NCBI GenBank assembly: GCA_903934875.1
Contig: CAIZPP010000165.1
Span: 1 to 34,231 of the forward strand
DNA: 34,231 bases
Source of the DNA: an uncultured Methylococcaceae bacterium
GTDB lineage: Bacteria > Pseudomonadota > Gammaproteobacteria > Methylococcales > Methylococcaceae
Direction of reading: 5' to 3'
A model generated the notes under the pieces. It searched no databases. It was not told the DNA's origin and was given only the letters and a program-made list of their open reading frames with translations. Below are positions 1 through 9,222 of this stretch, in pieces. Both the position numbers and the translations under genes were made by a program. The stretch's first letter is position 1; each line of letters opens with the position of its first letter.

Positions 1-2
1 GC

Positions 3-98
3 CGCAAGCGGAAGCAACTGCCTTGGCCGTACTTGGCTAAAGTGATCGCCGAGCGCCGCAAGGGCAATCCCGCCCCACCCATGCCCGCCCCCGCTTGA
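3..98 (+). CDS. C-terminal end of an unidentified protein (partial)
   Basis: An open frame enters from the left edge and ends at a TGA at 96-98, giving 31 residues that are basic first (RKRKQLPWPYLAKVIAERRKG) and Pro/Ala-rich at the end. The start lies outside the window. Position and strand agree with the small phage-like gene set that follows, so it is probably the last gene before the helix-turn-helix gene. No function can be assigned from so short a piece. The 219 bases between its stop and the next gene show no convincing gene. Confidence 0.45.
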   Translation, partial: RKRKQLPWPYLAKVIAERRKGNPAPPMPAPA

Positions 99-317
99 CC
101 GGGAATTGGTCAAGCGTCAAAGGGGGGGCTAAACGGTTACTTCCACATTGCCCGAAGTCCTACCGACCAGCGAGGCAGCACCTTTTATTAATCGCAGACC
201 TCAAACGCTCCGAAAGTGGGCATGTCTCGAAACCGGGCCTATTCGTCCAATACGCATTAATGGTCGTCTGGCTTGGCGAGTTTCCGACTTGCAGACCCTT
301 CTAAATGGGGGCCAAGT

Positions 318-644
318 ATGACCACCGAACCCTCAAAATTCAGAGGAACAAACAACCCGCGCCATTTAAGGGTAATTCATGCCTTGATGGTGCGACCGCG
401 AACACGGGAGCATGTTGACGCAATAGCGGGTGCTTCCAATGGGCCGGAATTGATAGCCGAACTGCGACGGCGGGGATTAGAAATTCCGTGTGACCGCGTT
501 CCATGCCTCGACCGTGACGGCAAAGAAGTCCGACAAGGCGTGTACAGCCTTATCCCAAAAGACCGGCGACTGATAAATAAGTGGATTTCAAAAAGGAAGG
601 CCAGGACTGCTGCAACAGTCACCGGCAAAGGGGGCAAAGGATGA
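318..644 (+). CDS. Small helix-turn-helix protein of an integrated element
   Basis: A 108-residue protein when read from the ATG at 318, which has a G-rich stretch (307-311) just upstream; an in-frame alternative start at 273 would add 15 residues unlike the rest. The middle reads as a winged-helix fold, with IHALMVRPRTREHVDAIAG followed by LIAELRRRGLEIPC, the pattern of small phage helix-turn-helix proteins in which a recognition helix precedes a beta hairpin. The C-terminus is basic. It lies upstream of the primase gene on the same strand and overlaps the next small gene by ATGA, so it is probably a regulator or accessory factor of the element's replication module. The DNA target cannot be read from sequence. 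Confidence 0.6.
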   Translation: MTTEPSKFRGTNNPRHLRVIHALMVRPRTREHVDAIAGASNGPELIAELRRRGLEIPCDRVPCLDRDGKEVRQGVYSLIPKDRRLINKWISKRKARTAATVTGKGGKG

Positions 645-727
645 AAATATTCCTCGTTTATACAACGCCCATTTTACCCGAAATTATGTTGCTTATGGCG
701 ATTGTCTTACTTCGCTTGTGGGGTTAG
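641..727 (+). CDS. 28-residue hydrophobic peptide, translationally coupled
   Basis: The ATG at 641 overlaps the stop of the preceding gene (ATGA) and has a good ribosome binding site (GGGG and AAAGG just upstream). It encodes 28 residues that form almost one transmembrane helix: a Pro/Thr-containing start, then PEIMLLMAIVLLRLWG. It stops 3 bases before the primase start. The tight packing suggests genuine translation, either as a functional small membrane peptide or as a coupling leader for the primase. No known family is recognised. Confidence 0.4.
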   Translation: MKIFLVYTTPILPEIMLLMAIVLLRLWG

Positions 728-730
728 TCA

Positions 731-3069
731 ATGACCCTTGATGAAGCAATGCAAGCGGCGGGTTTCGACCCGCCAAGCCACATCGAACCCGGCAAGACAA
801 TCCGCTTTAGTACCAACGGCAAGACCGGCGATAAATCGGGCTGGGTTTATCTTTTTGCAGATGGGCAATGCGCGACTTTCGGTTGTTGGCGAACCGGGGA
901 ACAACACACATGGCAAGCCGAGCGCACCAAGCCCATGCGTGGACGGGAAAAGGCCGAGTTCCGCAAAAAGCTAGAGCAGGCCAAGCAGGAAGCCAAGGCA
1001 CAACGCGAAATTGATTACAAAGAAGCCGCAACCAAGGCAAAGGGAATCTGGGAGCAAACCAGACGCGCGCCGCCGAGTCACGCCTACTTGACGCGCAAAC
1101 AAATCAACCCGGACGGGCTTCGACTGTGTGTCGATGGCGATTATAAAGGCTGGCTTGTCGCTCCCGTCTATGGGCCGGACAGTGCGCTTCAATCGCTTCA
1201 ATTCATTGCCCACGATGGCGTTAAACGCTTCATGACGGGCGGACGGATGAAGGGCGGGCATTGTTGGCAGGGCGACCCAAACGGCGCGACAACGCTTATT
1301 TTAGCGGAAGGATGGGCAACCGCCGCAAGCCTTCACCAAGCTAGTGGGCTTCCCGTGTGCGTCGTTTACAATGCTGGCAATTTGGCCGATGTTGCGCGAA
1401 TGGTGCGCAACCAATACCCAGCGGCGCGGCTTTTGATTGCTGGCGATGACGACACCCAAACCGAGGGGAACCCCGGACGCACCAAGGCGACCGAGGCCGC
1501 GCAAGCCGTAGGCGCAAGCGTGGCGTTTCCTCCGAATGGCGGGGACTTCAACGACATGGCGCAAGCCCAAGGGCTGGACGTGGTAAGGGTGGAAATTGAC
1601 CGGGCTTTGGGTGACATGGTGAAAGTGAAAGCGAAGGTATTTCACGCACCTTGCTTGCCTTGCGCAGATGCCCGCGACGGGACCACCACCACAAGGCCAT
1701 TGAGCGAACTCGGCAACGCAGCGAGGTTGATTGATGCCCACGGGGAAAATATCCGCTATGTCTGGGAAACCAAGGCTTGGTTGCTGTGGCGTGATGGGGC
1801 ATGGGAATGGAATCCGGACGGCGCGGCCATCCGAGGGCTTGCAGCAAAGTTACCCGCGCAGATTTACGCCGAGGGCGCACAACGCCTAGAGGATGCCGAA
1901 CACTTCGCAAAATGGGCAAGGCAAAGCCAGAAAGAGAGGACGCTAAAAGCAACCGTTTCCTTACTGGAAGATGCCGAAAGTGTACGCCTACCGCTTGGCA
2001 TGGTGGATGCCAGGCCGTTCCTTATCGGGCTGGACCGATGCCGCCTAGTGCTGGACTTGAAAACAGGCAAGACCCGACCGGCAACGCAAGGCGATTTTAT
2101 CACCAAGGCTTTGAACGTCGAACGGCTAGGCGACCCGGCAAAGGCTGTGCGCTGGAATGCGTTCCTTGCTCAAGTGTTTGGCGATGACCCTGACCTTACA
2201 AGCTGGCTTAAGCGATGGTGCGGCTACCTGTTGACAGGTTCAACGCGAGAGCAAATCTTTTTGTTTTGCTTTGGCTTGGGTGCGAACGGCAAGAGTGTTT
2301 TTGCTGAAACCGTGCGCCATGTGATGGGCGACTATGCGAGGGCGATTGCCGCCGAAACCTTGACCGAATCGAAACGGCAGGCCGGAAGCGCAACGCCGGA
2401 CCTAGCCGCCCTAATTGGTGCTAGGCTGGCTTTAAGTTCCGAAACCGAGGACGCGCGGCATTGGCTGAATCGTTGATTAAAAGCCTTGTGGCTGGCGATA
2501 CCCTGTCTGTGCGGCAGCTTTACGCGGGGCCAGTGCAGTTCTCGCCACAATTCAAATTGATGGTGCTAGGCAACCACAAGCCAGTTATCCGGGGCAACGA
2601 TTACGGAATATGGCGACGTGTGCGGCTATTGCCATTCAAGCGCACATTCAGCGAGCAGGACCGCGACCCGGCTCTATTGGACAAGCTTAAGGCCGAATCG
2701 CCGCATATATTGGCTTGGATTGCCGAGGGATGTCTTGAATGGCAAAGGCGGGGGCTTGCCGATGTTCCAGCCACCATCAAACAGGCAACCGGCGATTACC
2801 GCGACGAGCAAGACTTGATAGGCCGATGGCTGGCGGAATGTTGCGGACTGTCACCACGGGGCGAAACGCCGTCAACCGAACTTTACTCTAATTACAAAGC
2901 ATGGGCGATGGACAACGGGCTTAAGCCTGCCAGTTCCGTAAGCCTAGGGCGAAGATTGTCAGAGCGGGGTTATGCCAAACGGGAATCAAACGGAAAGAGT
3001 CTATGGTCTGGAATCAGCCTAAACCCGATGGCATACGCCAACAATTACAAGGCCGCAAGCGGTTGGTAA
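731..3069 (+). pseudogene. Phage/satellite primase-helicase (P4 alpha / D5 type), one frameshift
   Basis: This encodes the replication protein of the integrated element: primase plus superfamily 3 helicase. In the first frame (731-2476), a zinc-ribbon-like N-terminus is followed by a Toprim domain at about residues 187-285 (acidic motifs LILAEGWATA and LIAGDDD), a D5_N-like region, Walker A GLGANGKS at 515-522 and a Walker-B-like stretch ARLALSSETED near 564-574. The frame then breaks at about 2462: the sequence HW in the first frame should continue as AESLIKSL, which is found one base out of register and runs to 3069. That part holds the sensor-1-like LMVLGNHKP and the arginine-finger-like IWRRVRLLPF. 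Adding one G to the TTGG at 2461-2464 restores a ~778-residue protein of normal length. The break is a real mutation, a sequencing error or, less likely, a -1 slip. The enzyme family is clear; activity is doubtful. Confidence 0.85.
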
Positions 3070-3077
3070 GGTGAAAC

Positions 3078-3179
3078 AGTGGAGATAGTGGAGATGTAGG
3101 CCGATTTTACAAACTTTTCCATATCTTTATAAATGGGGAAAACTTTCCAAAAACGCCGTTTATCTCCACTATCTCCACT
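3078..3179. repeat. 18-bp perfect inverted repeat, each arm a doubled 9-mer
   Basis: The arm at 3078-3095 (AGTGGAGATAGTGGAGAT) is the exact reverse complement of 3162-3179, and each arm is itself two copies of the 9-mer AGTGGAGAT. The 66 bases between are AT-rich. It sits just after the primase gene, where P4-type and similar satellite elements carry iterons bound by the primase, so it may be a replication origin or an operator for the next genes. Confidence 0.6.
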
Positions 3180-3197
3180 TAAACAAGGTATTTCCTT

Positions 3198-3476
3198 ATG
3201 GAAAAGACAAAATACATAAATATTACTTATGGTGTAAGCATGAACGACGAAATAACACGACTAAAAGCCGAAATTTCAAAACTTCAATTTGAACGTGATG
3301 AGTGGCGCGGTTTGTCGGAAGATAATGTCCGAATATGGGAGGTTGCGTTCAAGAATAATGCAGAACTGCTTAGGCAAAACCAAAGCTTAATCCATGCTTG
3401 TGAAAATTTGCAACATAAACTACTAGTTTTGCGTGGTGCTTTAGGTTTGTCTGGCGACCGGCAAACATTGAATTAA
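3198..3476 (+). CDS. Small coiled-coil protein of the integrated element
   Basis: A 92-residue protein from the ATG at 3198; the in-frame ATG at 3240 (78 residues, MNDEITRLKAEI) is an equally plausible start, since neither has a strong ribosome binding site. From residue ~15 on it is a heptad-like helix (ITRLKAEISKLQFERDEW) continuing through NAELLRQNQSLIHACENL, which predicts a coiled coil. It is more AT-rich than the primase gene. It follows the 3078-3179 inverted repeat and precedes two further small genes on the same strand. No family is recognised. Confidence 0.55.
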   Translation: MEKTKYINITYGVSMNDEITRLKAEISKLQFERDEWRGLSEDNVRIWEVAFKNNAELLRQNQSLIHACENLQHKLLVLRGALGLSGDRQTLN

Positions 3477-3486
3477 TGGCGCAAAA

Positions 3487-3756
3487 ATGAACGAGCTACA
3501 GCCAGTCGAAATAGACGGCAGAACGGGCGAAGTCCATGAGTTACCCCCACAACCGGGGAAACGCTACCGGGCGAAGCTGGACACTTTAAACGATGTGCGT
3601 AGGGAAATGAGCCGAGTTTACCGCGAAGCCAGAACCGGCACCATTGAAACCGCAGAGGGTTCCAAGCTCGTTTGGATGCTGGAAAAAATAGGCAAGGTCA
3701 TTGAAATCTCCGACCTTGAGTCACGAATCGAAAAACTTGAGCAGGCAACAAAATGA
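3487..3756 (+). CDS. Small phage-type helical protein
   Basis: An 89-residue protein starting 10 bases after the previous stop. After an N-terminal stretch with DGRTGEVHELPPQPGKRYRAK, residues 32-89 form a long helical part (NDVRREMSRVYREARTG, then SKLVWMLEKIGKVIE and ESRIEKLEQ). Proteins of this pattern often sit near replication or packaging genes in prophages and are annotated only as hypothetical; that comes from recollection and not from anything beyond the helical pattern here. Its stop overlaps the start of the next small gene by ATGA, indicating coupled translation. Confidence 0.6.
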   Translation: MNELQPVEIDGRTGEVHELPPQPGKRYRAKLDTLNDVRREMSRVYREARTGTIETAEGSKLVWMLEKIGKVIEISDLESRIEKLEQATK

Positions 3757-3893
3757 GTTTAAAACAGAGAATTACCGCATTAGAGGAAAAATCGAACAAT
3801 GACGACGATTTGTTTAAAGACTATTACCCCCCCGGTTATGAGGAAATGACGGGGATAGAAAAATGTCATGCCATGGGGGTACTACCCGGATGA
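3753..3893 (+). CDS. 46-residue protein coupled to the preceding gene
   Basis: The ATG at 3753 overlaps the upstream TGA (ATGA). The product starts MSLKQRITALEEKSNNDDDL and continues with an acidic, aromatic middle (KDYYPPGYEEMTG) and ends LPG. The short start-to-stop overlap and helical N-terminus support translation. It is the last gene of the element before the tRNA. The next 250 bases hold no gene but contain the candidate integrase-arm repeats and the tRNA terminator. Function unknown. Confidence 0.4.
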   Translation: MSLKQRITALEEKSNNDDDLFKDYYPPGYEEMTGIEKCHAMGVLPG

Positions 3894-4068
3894 ACCCATG
3901 CCGGAAAATCCGATTTTATAACACGGTAGCCTGAAAAACTTCGATTCTATGGCGAAAATGTTCTAAGGTCTGGGGGTTTGTTTTGGGCGTTTAGGGGAAA
4001 TTAGCAGGACTTGAATGGCTGGAGGCTGGGCGGCGAATAGAGGGCAACGGCGATGTATTCCCCATTTT

Positions 4069-4087
4069 TGCCTACTATATGCCTACT
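4069..4087 (+). repeat. Two direct repeats TGCCTACT, candidate integrase arm sites
   Basis: TGCCTACT occurs at 4069-4076 and again at 4080-4087, one helical turn apart, some 60 bases from the tRNA 3' end. Short direct repeats next to a tRNA-borne attachment site are typical arm sites for tyrosine integrases; no integrase gene lies in the window, so this is inference. Confidence 0.35.
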
Positions 4088-4100
4088 GGACACCTATAAA

Positions 4101-4140
4101 ACAAAAGAGGCTTACAGTCGTTTAACTGTAAGCCTTTGTT
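4101..4140 (-). terminator. Rho-independent terminator of the tRNA-fMet gene
   Basis: A stem of GGCTTACAGT (4109-4118) and ACTGTAAGCC (4125-4134) with a 6-base loop is flanked by A-rich sequence on the left and T-rich sequence on the right. Read on the minus strand it lies directly downstream of the tRNA and ends in a T-rich run. The flanks could let it act in both directions. Confidence 0.7.
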
Positions 4141-4145
4141 TTATT

Positions 4146-4222
<77 letters not shown>

Positions 4223-4332
4223 TTCATGCAAAGAATTATAGGGCTTAGGCGCGGGTTTTGCAAGCACTTTCGACTTCTAATTTTCACAATCGTAGCTTTA
4301 ATTCCCATGTTTAACCAAAACGATGATTGTGG

Positions 4333-4761
4333 TCCGTCGTTCTGGCAGGGATAGCCGGAATCAGGTCACAGGGATGTGAAACCAGGGTGTAACAAGCATA
4401 CTAACTGATGTTATGCAGCGAACACTTGTAGGGTGGCCTTCAGGCCGCTTCGACCTGCCTAACTGATGTTATGCAGTCATCGCTAGAGGATGGCAACTTG
4501 TGGAGTGCGGCGACTCTTCGCCGCTGAACGCAAAAGGCGGCGACAAGTCGCCGCACTCCACAACATCCGGGCTACAGCCTACACGGTTGCGTAACATCAG
4601 CTGCCTAATTGCAACGGACTTAGTTTAGCGGCCTGAAGGCCGCCCTACAACAGCCAACAAACGGCACCGCGTAACATCAGATACTAAAGCAAACACTTTT
4701 GGAAACGGCAAGTTACCATCCGTGGCACTGGATTCCGGCAATCCCTGCCGGAATGACGGCG
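4333..4761. repeat. Nested palindrome built from dispersed repeats
   Basis: This 615-base gap between the tRNA and the esterase gene holds no gene. From outside in: a REP-like unit around GGCAGGGAT (4333-4364) is mirrored at 4730-4761, where ATTCCGGCA/TGCCGGAAT forms its own hairpin; CTGATGTTATGC at ~4406 and ~4464 is mirrored by GCGTAACATCAG at ~4590 and ~4669; a 22-base unit at 4428-4449 is mirrored at 4627-4648 with one mismatch; the centre is a perfect 18-bp stem, 4498-4515 with 4546-4563. The order of units is symmetric around the centre. Confidence 0.7.
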
Positions 4762-4837
4762 TTTTCGCCAAACTTGAGAATTGCTGACGGGCTTGCCAAT
4801 GACCGCCAAATAGGGTGAAATACTATCCATCTCACGG

Positions 4838-5812
4838 GTGGAAAAATCACATTGCATGGCATCGTTCAACCATTCTTTTTATTTCGACCCTAGTTATGGT
4901 CACAAACTGGAGTCTTTGCTCGAAATTGCACCGCCGGCGGAACCTGAGGGATTTGAAGAATTCTGGCAAGCCCGCTACCAAAAGGCCTTGCAAGTCAGTC
5001 CTGAAGCGGAGTTGTCGGGGGACTTATGGAGCCACCCCGATTTTGCGGTCAAAGACATTTTTTACCAATCCACCGAAGGCTTCCGCATTGGCGGCTGGCT
5101 GTTGGTGCCGAAGTCGGGGAGTATCCGCCGGGGTTTGGTGGTCGGCCACGGTTACGGCGGCAGGGATGGCCCCGATTTCGATTTAAAGATTAGTGATGCT
5201 GCTATTCTGTTCCCTTGTTGCCGCGGGCTGTCACGCAGTGGCCATCGGGGTGTTTCCAACAACCCCGCCTATCATGTGCTGCATGACATCGACAAACCGC
5301 GAAGCTACATCATGGGCGGCTGCGTCGAGGATATTTGGGTCAGCGTCACGGTGTTGTTGCAGCTTTTCCCCGCCATTGAAGGGCATATTGGCTTTCAGGG
5401 CACCAGCTTTGGCGGGGGTGTCGGGGCTATGGCGGTTGCTTGGGACTCGCGCATCCAGCGGGCGGCACTCAATGTGCCGACGTTCGGTAATCAGCCCTTG
5501 CGCTTGGGGTTGCCTACGACGGGTAGCGGGGCCGCCGTGTCGCTGCACCAAAGGAGGCATGGTAACGTAATGGAAACATTGCAGTATTATGATGCGGCAT
5601 TGTCCGCGCGGCATATTTCAGTTCCCGTGCATGTGGCGGCGGCACTGTTCGATCCCGTCGTGGCCCCGCCTGGGCAATTCGCCATCTACAATGCCTTGGC
5701 AGGCCCCAAGGAGTTGTTTGTGGCGGAAGCTGGCCATTTCGATTATCCGGGACGGGCGGAACAAGATAAACGTCTTAATGATGAACTACAACGCTTCTTC
5801 GAGCCACTATGA
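4838..5812 (+). CDS. Acetyl xylan esterase-like alpha/beta hydrolase
   Basis: A cytosolic alpha/beta hydrolase of the acetyl xylan esterase (AXE1/cephalosporin deacetylase) type, probably cleaving ester bonds on small or carbohydrate substrates. Counting from the GTG at 4838, the nucleophile elbow is GTSFGGG with Ser190, the acid is Asp272 in AALFDPVVAP and the base is His300 in EAGHFDY; an oxyanion-region VVGHGYGG lies at 101-108. Its 324 residues fit the family. The ATG at 4856 would remove six residues and is an equal candidate; neither start has a clear ribosome binding site. No signal peptide is seen. The last codons overlap the next esterase gene by ATGA, so the two are co-translated and may act in one process. 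The natural substrate is unknown. Confidence 0.8.
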   Translation: MEKSHCMASFNHSFYFDPSYGHKLESLLEIAPPAEPEGFEEFWQARYQKALQVSPEAELSGDLWSHPDFAVKDIFYQSTEGFRIGGWLLVPKSGSIRRGLVVGHGYGGRDGPDFDLKISDAAILFPCCRGLSRSGHRGVSNNPAYHVLHDIDKPRSYIMGGCVEDIWVSVTVLLQLFPAIEGHIGFQGTSFGGGVGAMAVAWDSRIQRAALNVPTFGNQPLRLGLPTTGSGAAVSLHQRRHGNVMETLQYYDAALSARHISVPVHVAAALFDPVVAPPGQFAIYNALAGPKELFVAEAGHFDYPGRAEQDKRLNDELQRFFEPL

Positions 5813-6537
5813 AAAGAGAATATCACCGCTGGTACAGTGACCGCATGGGGCGCGACATGGAACTGTTGGTCTTCGGGCATGGAGGGGCCAAGGTGTTGGT
5901 TTTCCCCACCCGCGACGGCCGCTTTTATGAGTATGAAAACATGGGCATCATAGGATCGCTGTCGCATAAGATCAACTCGGGCCAAATCCAATTGTTCTGC
6001 GTGGACAGCGTCGATCATGAGAGTTTGTATTGCTTTTGGCGGCACCCGGCAGACCGCATTCAACGCCATATGCAATTCGAGGAGTATATTCTCAACGAAG
6101 TGCTACCTTTGATGTCATCCATCAATCCGCACCCCTGCACCATCGCCCACGGTTCCAGCCTAGGCGCTTTCCATGCGGCCAACATTGCCTTCCGGCATCC
6201 TCATTTGTTCAGGAAGCTCTCCGCATTTTCCGGACGCTACGACCTGACCATCAATGTGGAGTCGTTCCGGGACCTCTTTGATGGCTACCATGACGAAAAT
6301 GTTTATTTCCATAACCCCAGCCATTTCTTGCCCAACCTAATCTGCGAACACCGGCTGCGGCATTTGCGCGATATGGACATCGTGCTGACCATCGGGCAAG
6401 ACGACCCTTTTTTGGACAATAACCTTCATCTAAGCCGTGTCTTGGGTGAAAAAGGCATACACCATGCCTTGCACATTTGGGATGGCAGGGCGCACAGGGC
6501 ATCGGCTTGGCGGAAAATGGCCCCCTTATATATCTAA
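5809..6537 (+). CDS. Esterase family protein (esterase D / COG4947-like)
   Basis: A 242-residue hydrolase of the putative-esterase group (PF00756-like). The nucleophile is Ser117 in HGSSLGAFHAA, the acid lies in IGQDDPFLDN (Asp198/199), and the base is His229 in IWDGRAHRASAWRKM, the family's usual ending before the C-terminal strand. The start ATG at 5809 overlaps the stop of the upstream esterase gene, so translation is coupled. There is no signal peptide or membrane segment. Two different esterase folds in one unit suggests they act in sequence or on related substrates, but the reaction is not known. Confidence 0.8.
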   Translation: MKREYHRWYSDRMGRDMELLVFGHGGAKVLVFPTRDGRFYEYENMGIIGSLSHKINSGQIQLFCVDSVDHESLYCFWRHPADRIQRHMQFEEYILNEVLPLMSSINPHPCTIAHGSSLGAFHAANIAFRHPHLFRKLSAFSGRYDLTINVESFRDLFDGYHDENVYFHNPSHFLPNLICEHRLRHLRDMDIVLTIGQDDPFLDNNLHLSRVLGEKGIHHALHIWDGRAHRASAWRKMAPLYI

Positions 6538-6614
6538 GGCTGTTTTCAATGCTGGACCAGAACAGCTAGGGTACATTCTAGGGTAAAATCTATAAAAATA
6601 ATGTATAAATTCTA

Positions 6615-7334
6615 ATGACCAGCACCTTCGACCGCCACACCATTCATCGTTATGATGAAGAACTGCAAGCCCTCCATTTCCAAGTCTTGGAAATGGCCGA
6701 ATTAGTTTTGAACCAATTATGCCTAGCCTTGGAGTCAGTCCACAACAAGGATTTGTCGCTCGCCCAAGGCATCATAGACCGTGAGCGGATTGTAAACGAA
6801 ATGGAGGTATCCGCCGACACGGTGGTTTGCGCCATCTTGGTCAAACGCTGCCCGAAGGGGGGCGATCTGCGCACCGTACTGGCTGCCTCCAAAATAGTCA
6901 ATAATCTGGAACGTATTGGCGATGAAGCCGTGAAACTGGCCAATTTCGTGGCCTACATTCATTCCACAGGAACTAGCAATGCCCACGGCCAGCCGTTGGA
7001 CGATATTTACCGGCTAGGCGGCTTTGCCATCGATATCGTACAGTCGGCTTTGGAGGTCTTTGAACGCCTGGATGGCGAGCAAGCACGGCAAATCGACGCT
7101 TTCCACGCCAGCCTGGACCAAGAGTTCCAGCACGGGTTGCGCAATTTAATGGCTGCACTTCAGGCCGAAAAGACCAACGTTGCCAATGCGGTTAGCCAGG
7201 TGCTGATGATGAAGGCACTGGAACGCATAGGCGAACATGCCCAGCGCATTGCGGAGTTAGTGATTTTCCAAGTCGAGGGCGAGGAAGCACCGCATAAGGT
7301 GCCGGATATTGCCCAAGACTTTCCCGTTTGCTAA
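6615..7334 (+). CDS. phoU: Phosphate signalling complex protein PhoU
   Basis: PhoU links the Pst phosphate transporter to the PhoR/PhoB system and dampens Pho regulon expression. The 239-residue product is all-helical with the two related three-helix bundles of the family and the characteristic metal-site motifs NNLERIGDEAVKLA in the first half and KALERIGEHAQRIAE in the second. No pst, phoB or phoR gene is adjacent, so it is a stand-alone copy. There is no visible ribosome binding site; the leader is very AT-rich and contains CTAGGGTA twice (6566-6573, 6578-6585), which does not match a classical Pho box. The gene converges on the rhodanese gene with only 14 bases between. Confidence 0.93.
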   Translation: MTSTFDRHTIHRYDEELQALHFQVLEMAELVLNQLCLALESVHNKDLSLAQGIIDRERIVNEMEVSADTVVCAILVKRCPKGGDLRTVLAASKIVNNLERIGDEAVKLANFVAYIHSTGTSNAHGQPLDDIYRLGGFAIDIVQSALEVFERLDGEQARQIDAFHASLDQEFQHGLRNLMAALQAEKTNVANAVSQVLMMKALERIGEHAQRIAELVIFQVEGEEAPHKVPDIAQDFPVC

Positions 7335-7348
7335 ATGTCTGCCGTCCC

Positions 7349-7669
7349 TCAATAAGTGGGCATAGATTTATCCACATGGCCGGCCCAGGCAGCCACGCCT
7401 CCAGTCAGGTTGGCAATTTTAGAGAATCCGTGGCTAAGCAGAAAGTTGGCGATTTGCGCACTTCTCATGCCGTGATGGCAAATGACCACGGTTTCCTGTT
7501 CTGGTTCGAGTTTGGCGTAGTCGGAAAACACTACGCTCATCGGCATATTGACGCTCCCTTTGATATGGCAATAGCTGAACTCATGCGGCTCGCGCACATC
7601 CAGCAGCAGGGGCGGGGTTTCACACCCTTGCAGGCGTTGATTCAATTCGACAGCGGTAATTTGTTGCAT
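7349..7669 (-). CDS. Single-domain rhodanese-like protein
   Basis: A 106-residue cytosolic rhodanese, a sulfur carrier or sulfurtransferase of the GlpE size class. It shows the family signatures LLLDVREPHEF and HIKGSVNMP at the N-terminal half, the active-site loop starting with Cys in VICHHGMRSAQ, and the closing LTGGVAAW. It is convergent with phoU. The 240 bases between its start and ilvC contain the divergent promoters of both genes but no recognisable regulatory motif. Confidence 0.9.
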   Translation of the reverse strand: MQQITAVELNQRLQGCETPPLLLDVREPHEFSYCHIKGSVNMPMSVVFSDYAKLEPEQETVVICHHGMRSAQIANFLLSHGFSKIANLTGGVAAWAGHVDKSMPTY

Positions 7670-7849
7670 GGCAGTAGACTAGAAAGTTGGTGGACTGCGA
7701 AAAATCCACAGTGCAAAATGAGAATCGCCGACAGGCTCCGGCATGGGCTTCGGATTTAATTGTAACTTAAAGTTATGCAGAATCGGAATGCGGATGTGCG
7801 CTGACAGTGTAAAATGCATGCCACGAAAAAGTTACCGTGAAACCGCTGA

Positions 7850-8926
<1,077 letters not shown>

Positions 8927-9018
8927 CAGAAGCCCCAGCCCATCCCCTGCAATATTGTTGATGCAAGGCCTTTTCCGCATAGTTCCGGCATGGATTGCCA
9001 AAACCCAGTGCCGATGGA

Positions 9019-9047
9019 GTAGGGGGCGGGTTTCGGCCCTGCCCCTA
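9019..9047. repeat. REP-like hairpin between ilvC and pssA
   Basis: GTAGGGGGCGGGTTTCGG is followed by CCCTGCCCCTAC, an imperfect stem. It resembles the perfect hairpin at 14399-14427 (GTAGTGGCGGGTTC and its complement), so both probably belong to one dispersed repeat family. The rest of the 296-base intergenic region shows no gene. Confidence 0.5.
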
Positions 9048-9222
9048 CATTCATGTCCCTGTGTTCTGGATGCCGGTACTCATCCGCCTGTAGCGGATTT
9101 GCATGTACCCGAAGGGTGCGCGGGGCAGGGACGGCCCCGCGTATGACGACGGTATCAACAGCATTGCCCCTGCCGGGGGGGATGGCCTACCTAACGTGTT
9201 CCTTCAGCCATAAGGCCAAGCC

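Noticed and set aside
95-304. 69-residue plus-strand frame
   Set aside because: It starts at the stop of the partial gene, has no ribosome binding site and has no protein-like composition.
6566-6585. Doubled CTAGGGTA before phoU as a Pho box
   Set aside because: Sequence and 12-base spacing do not match the known direct repeats of PhoB sites.
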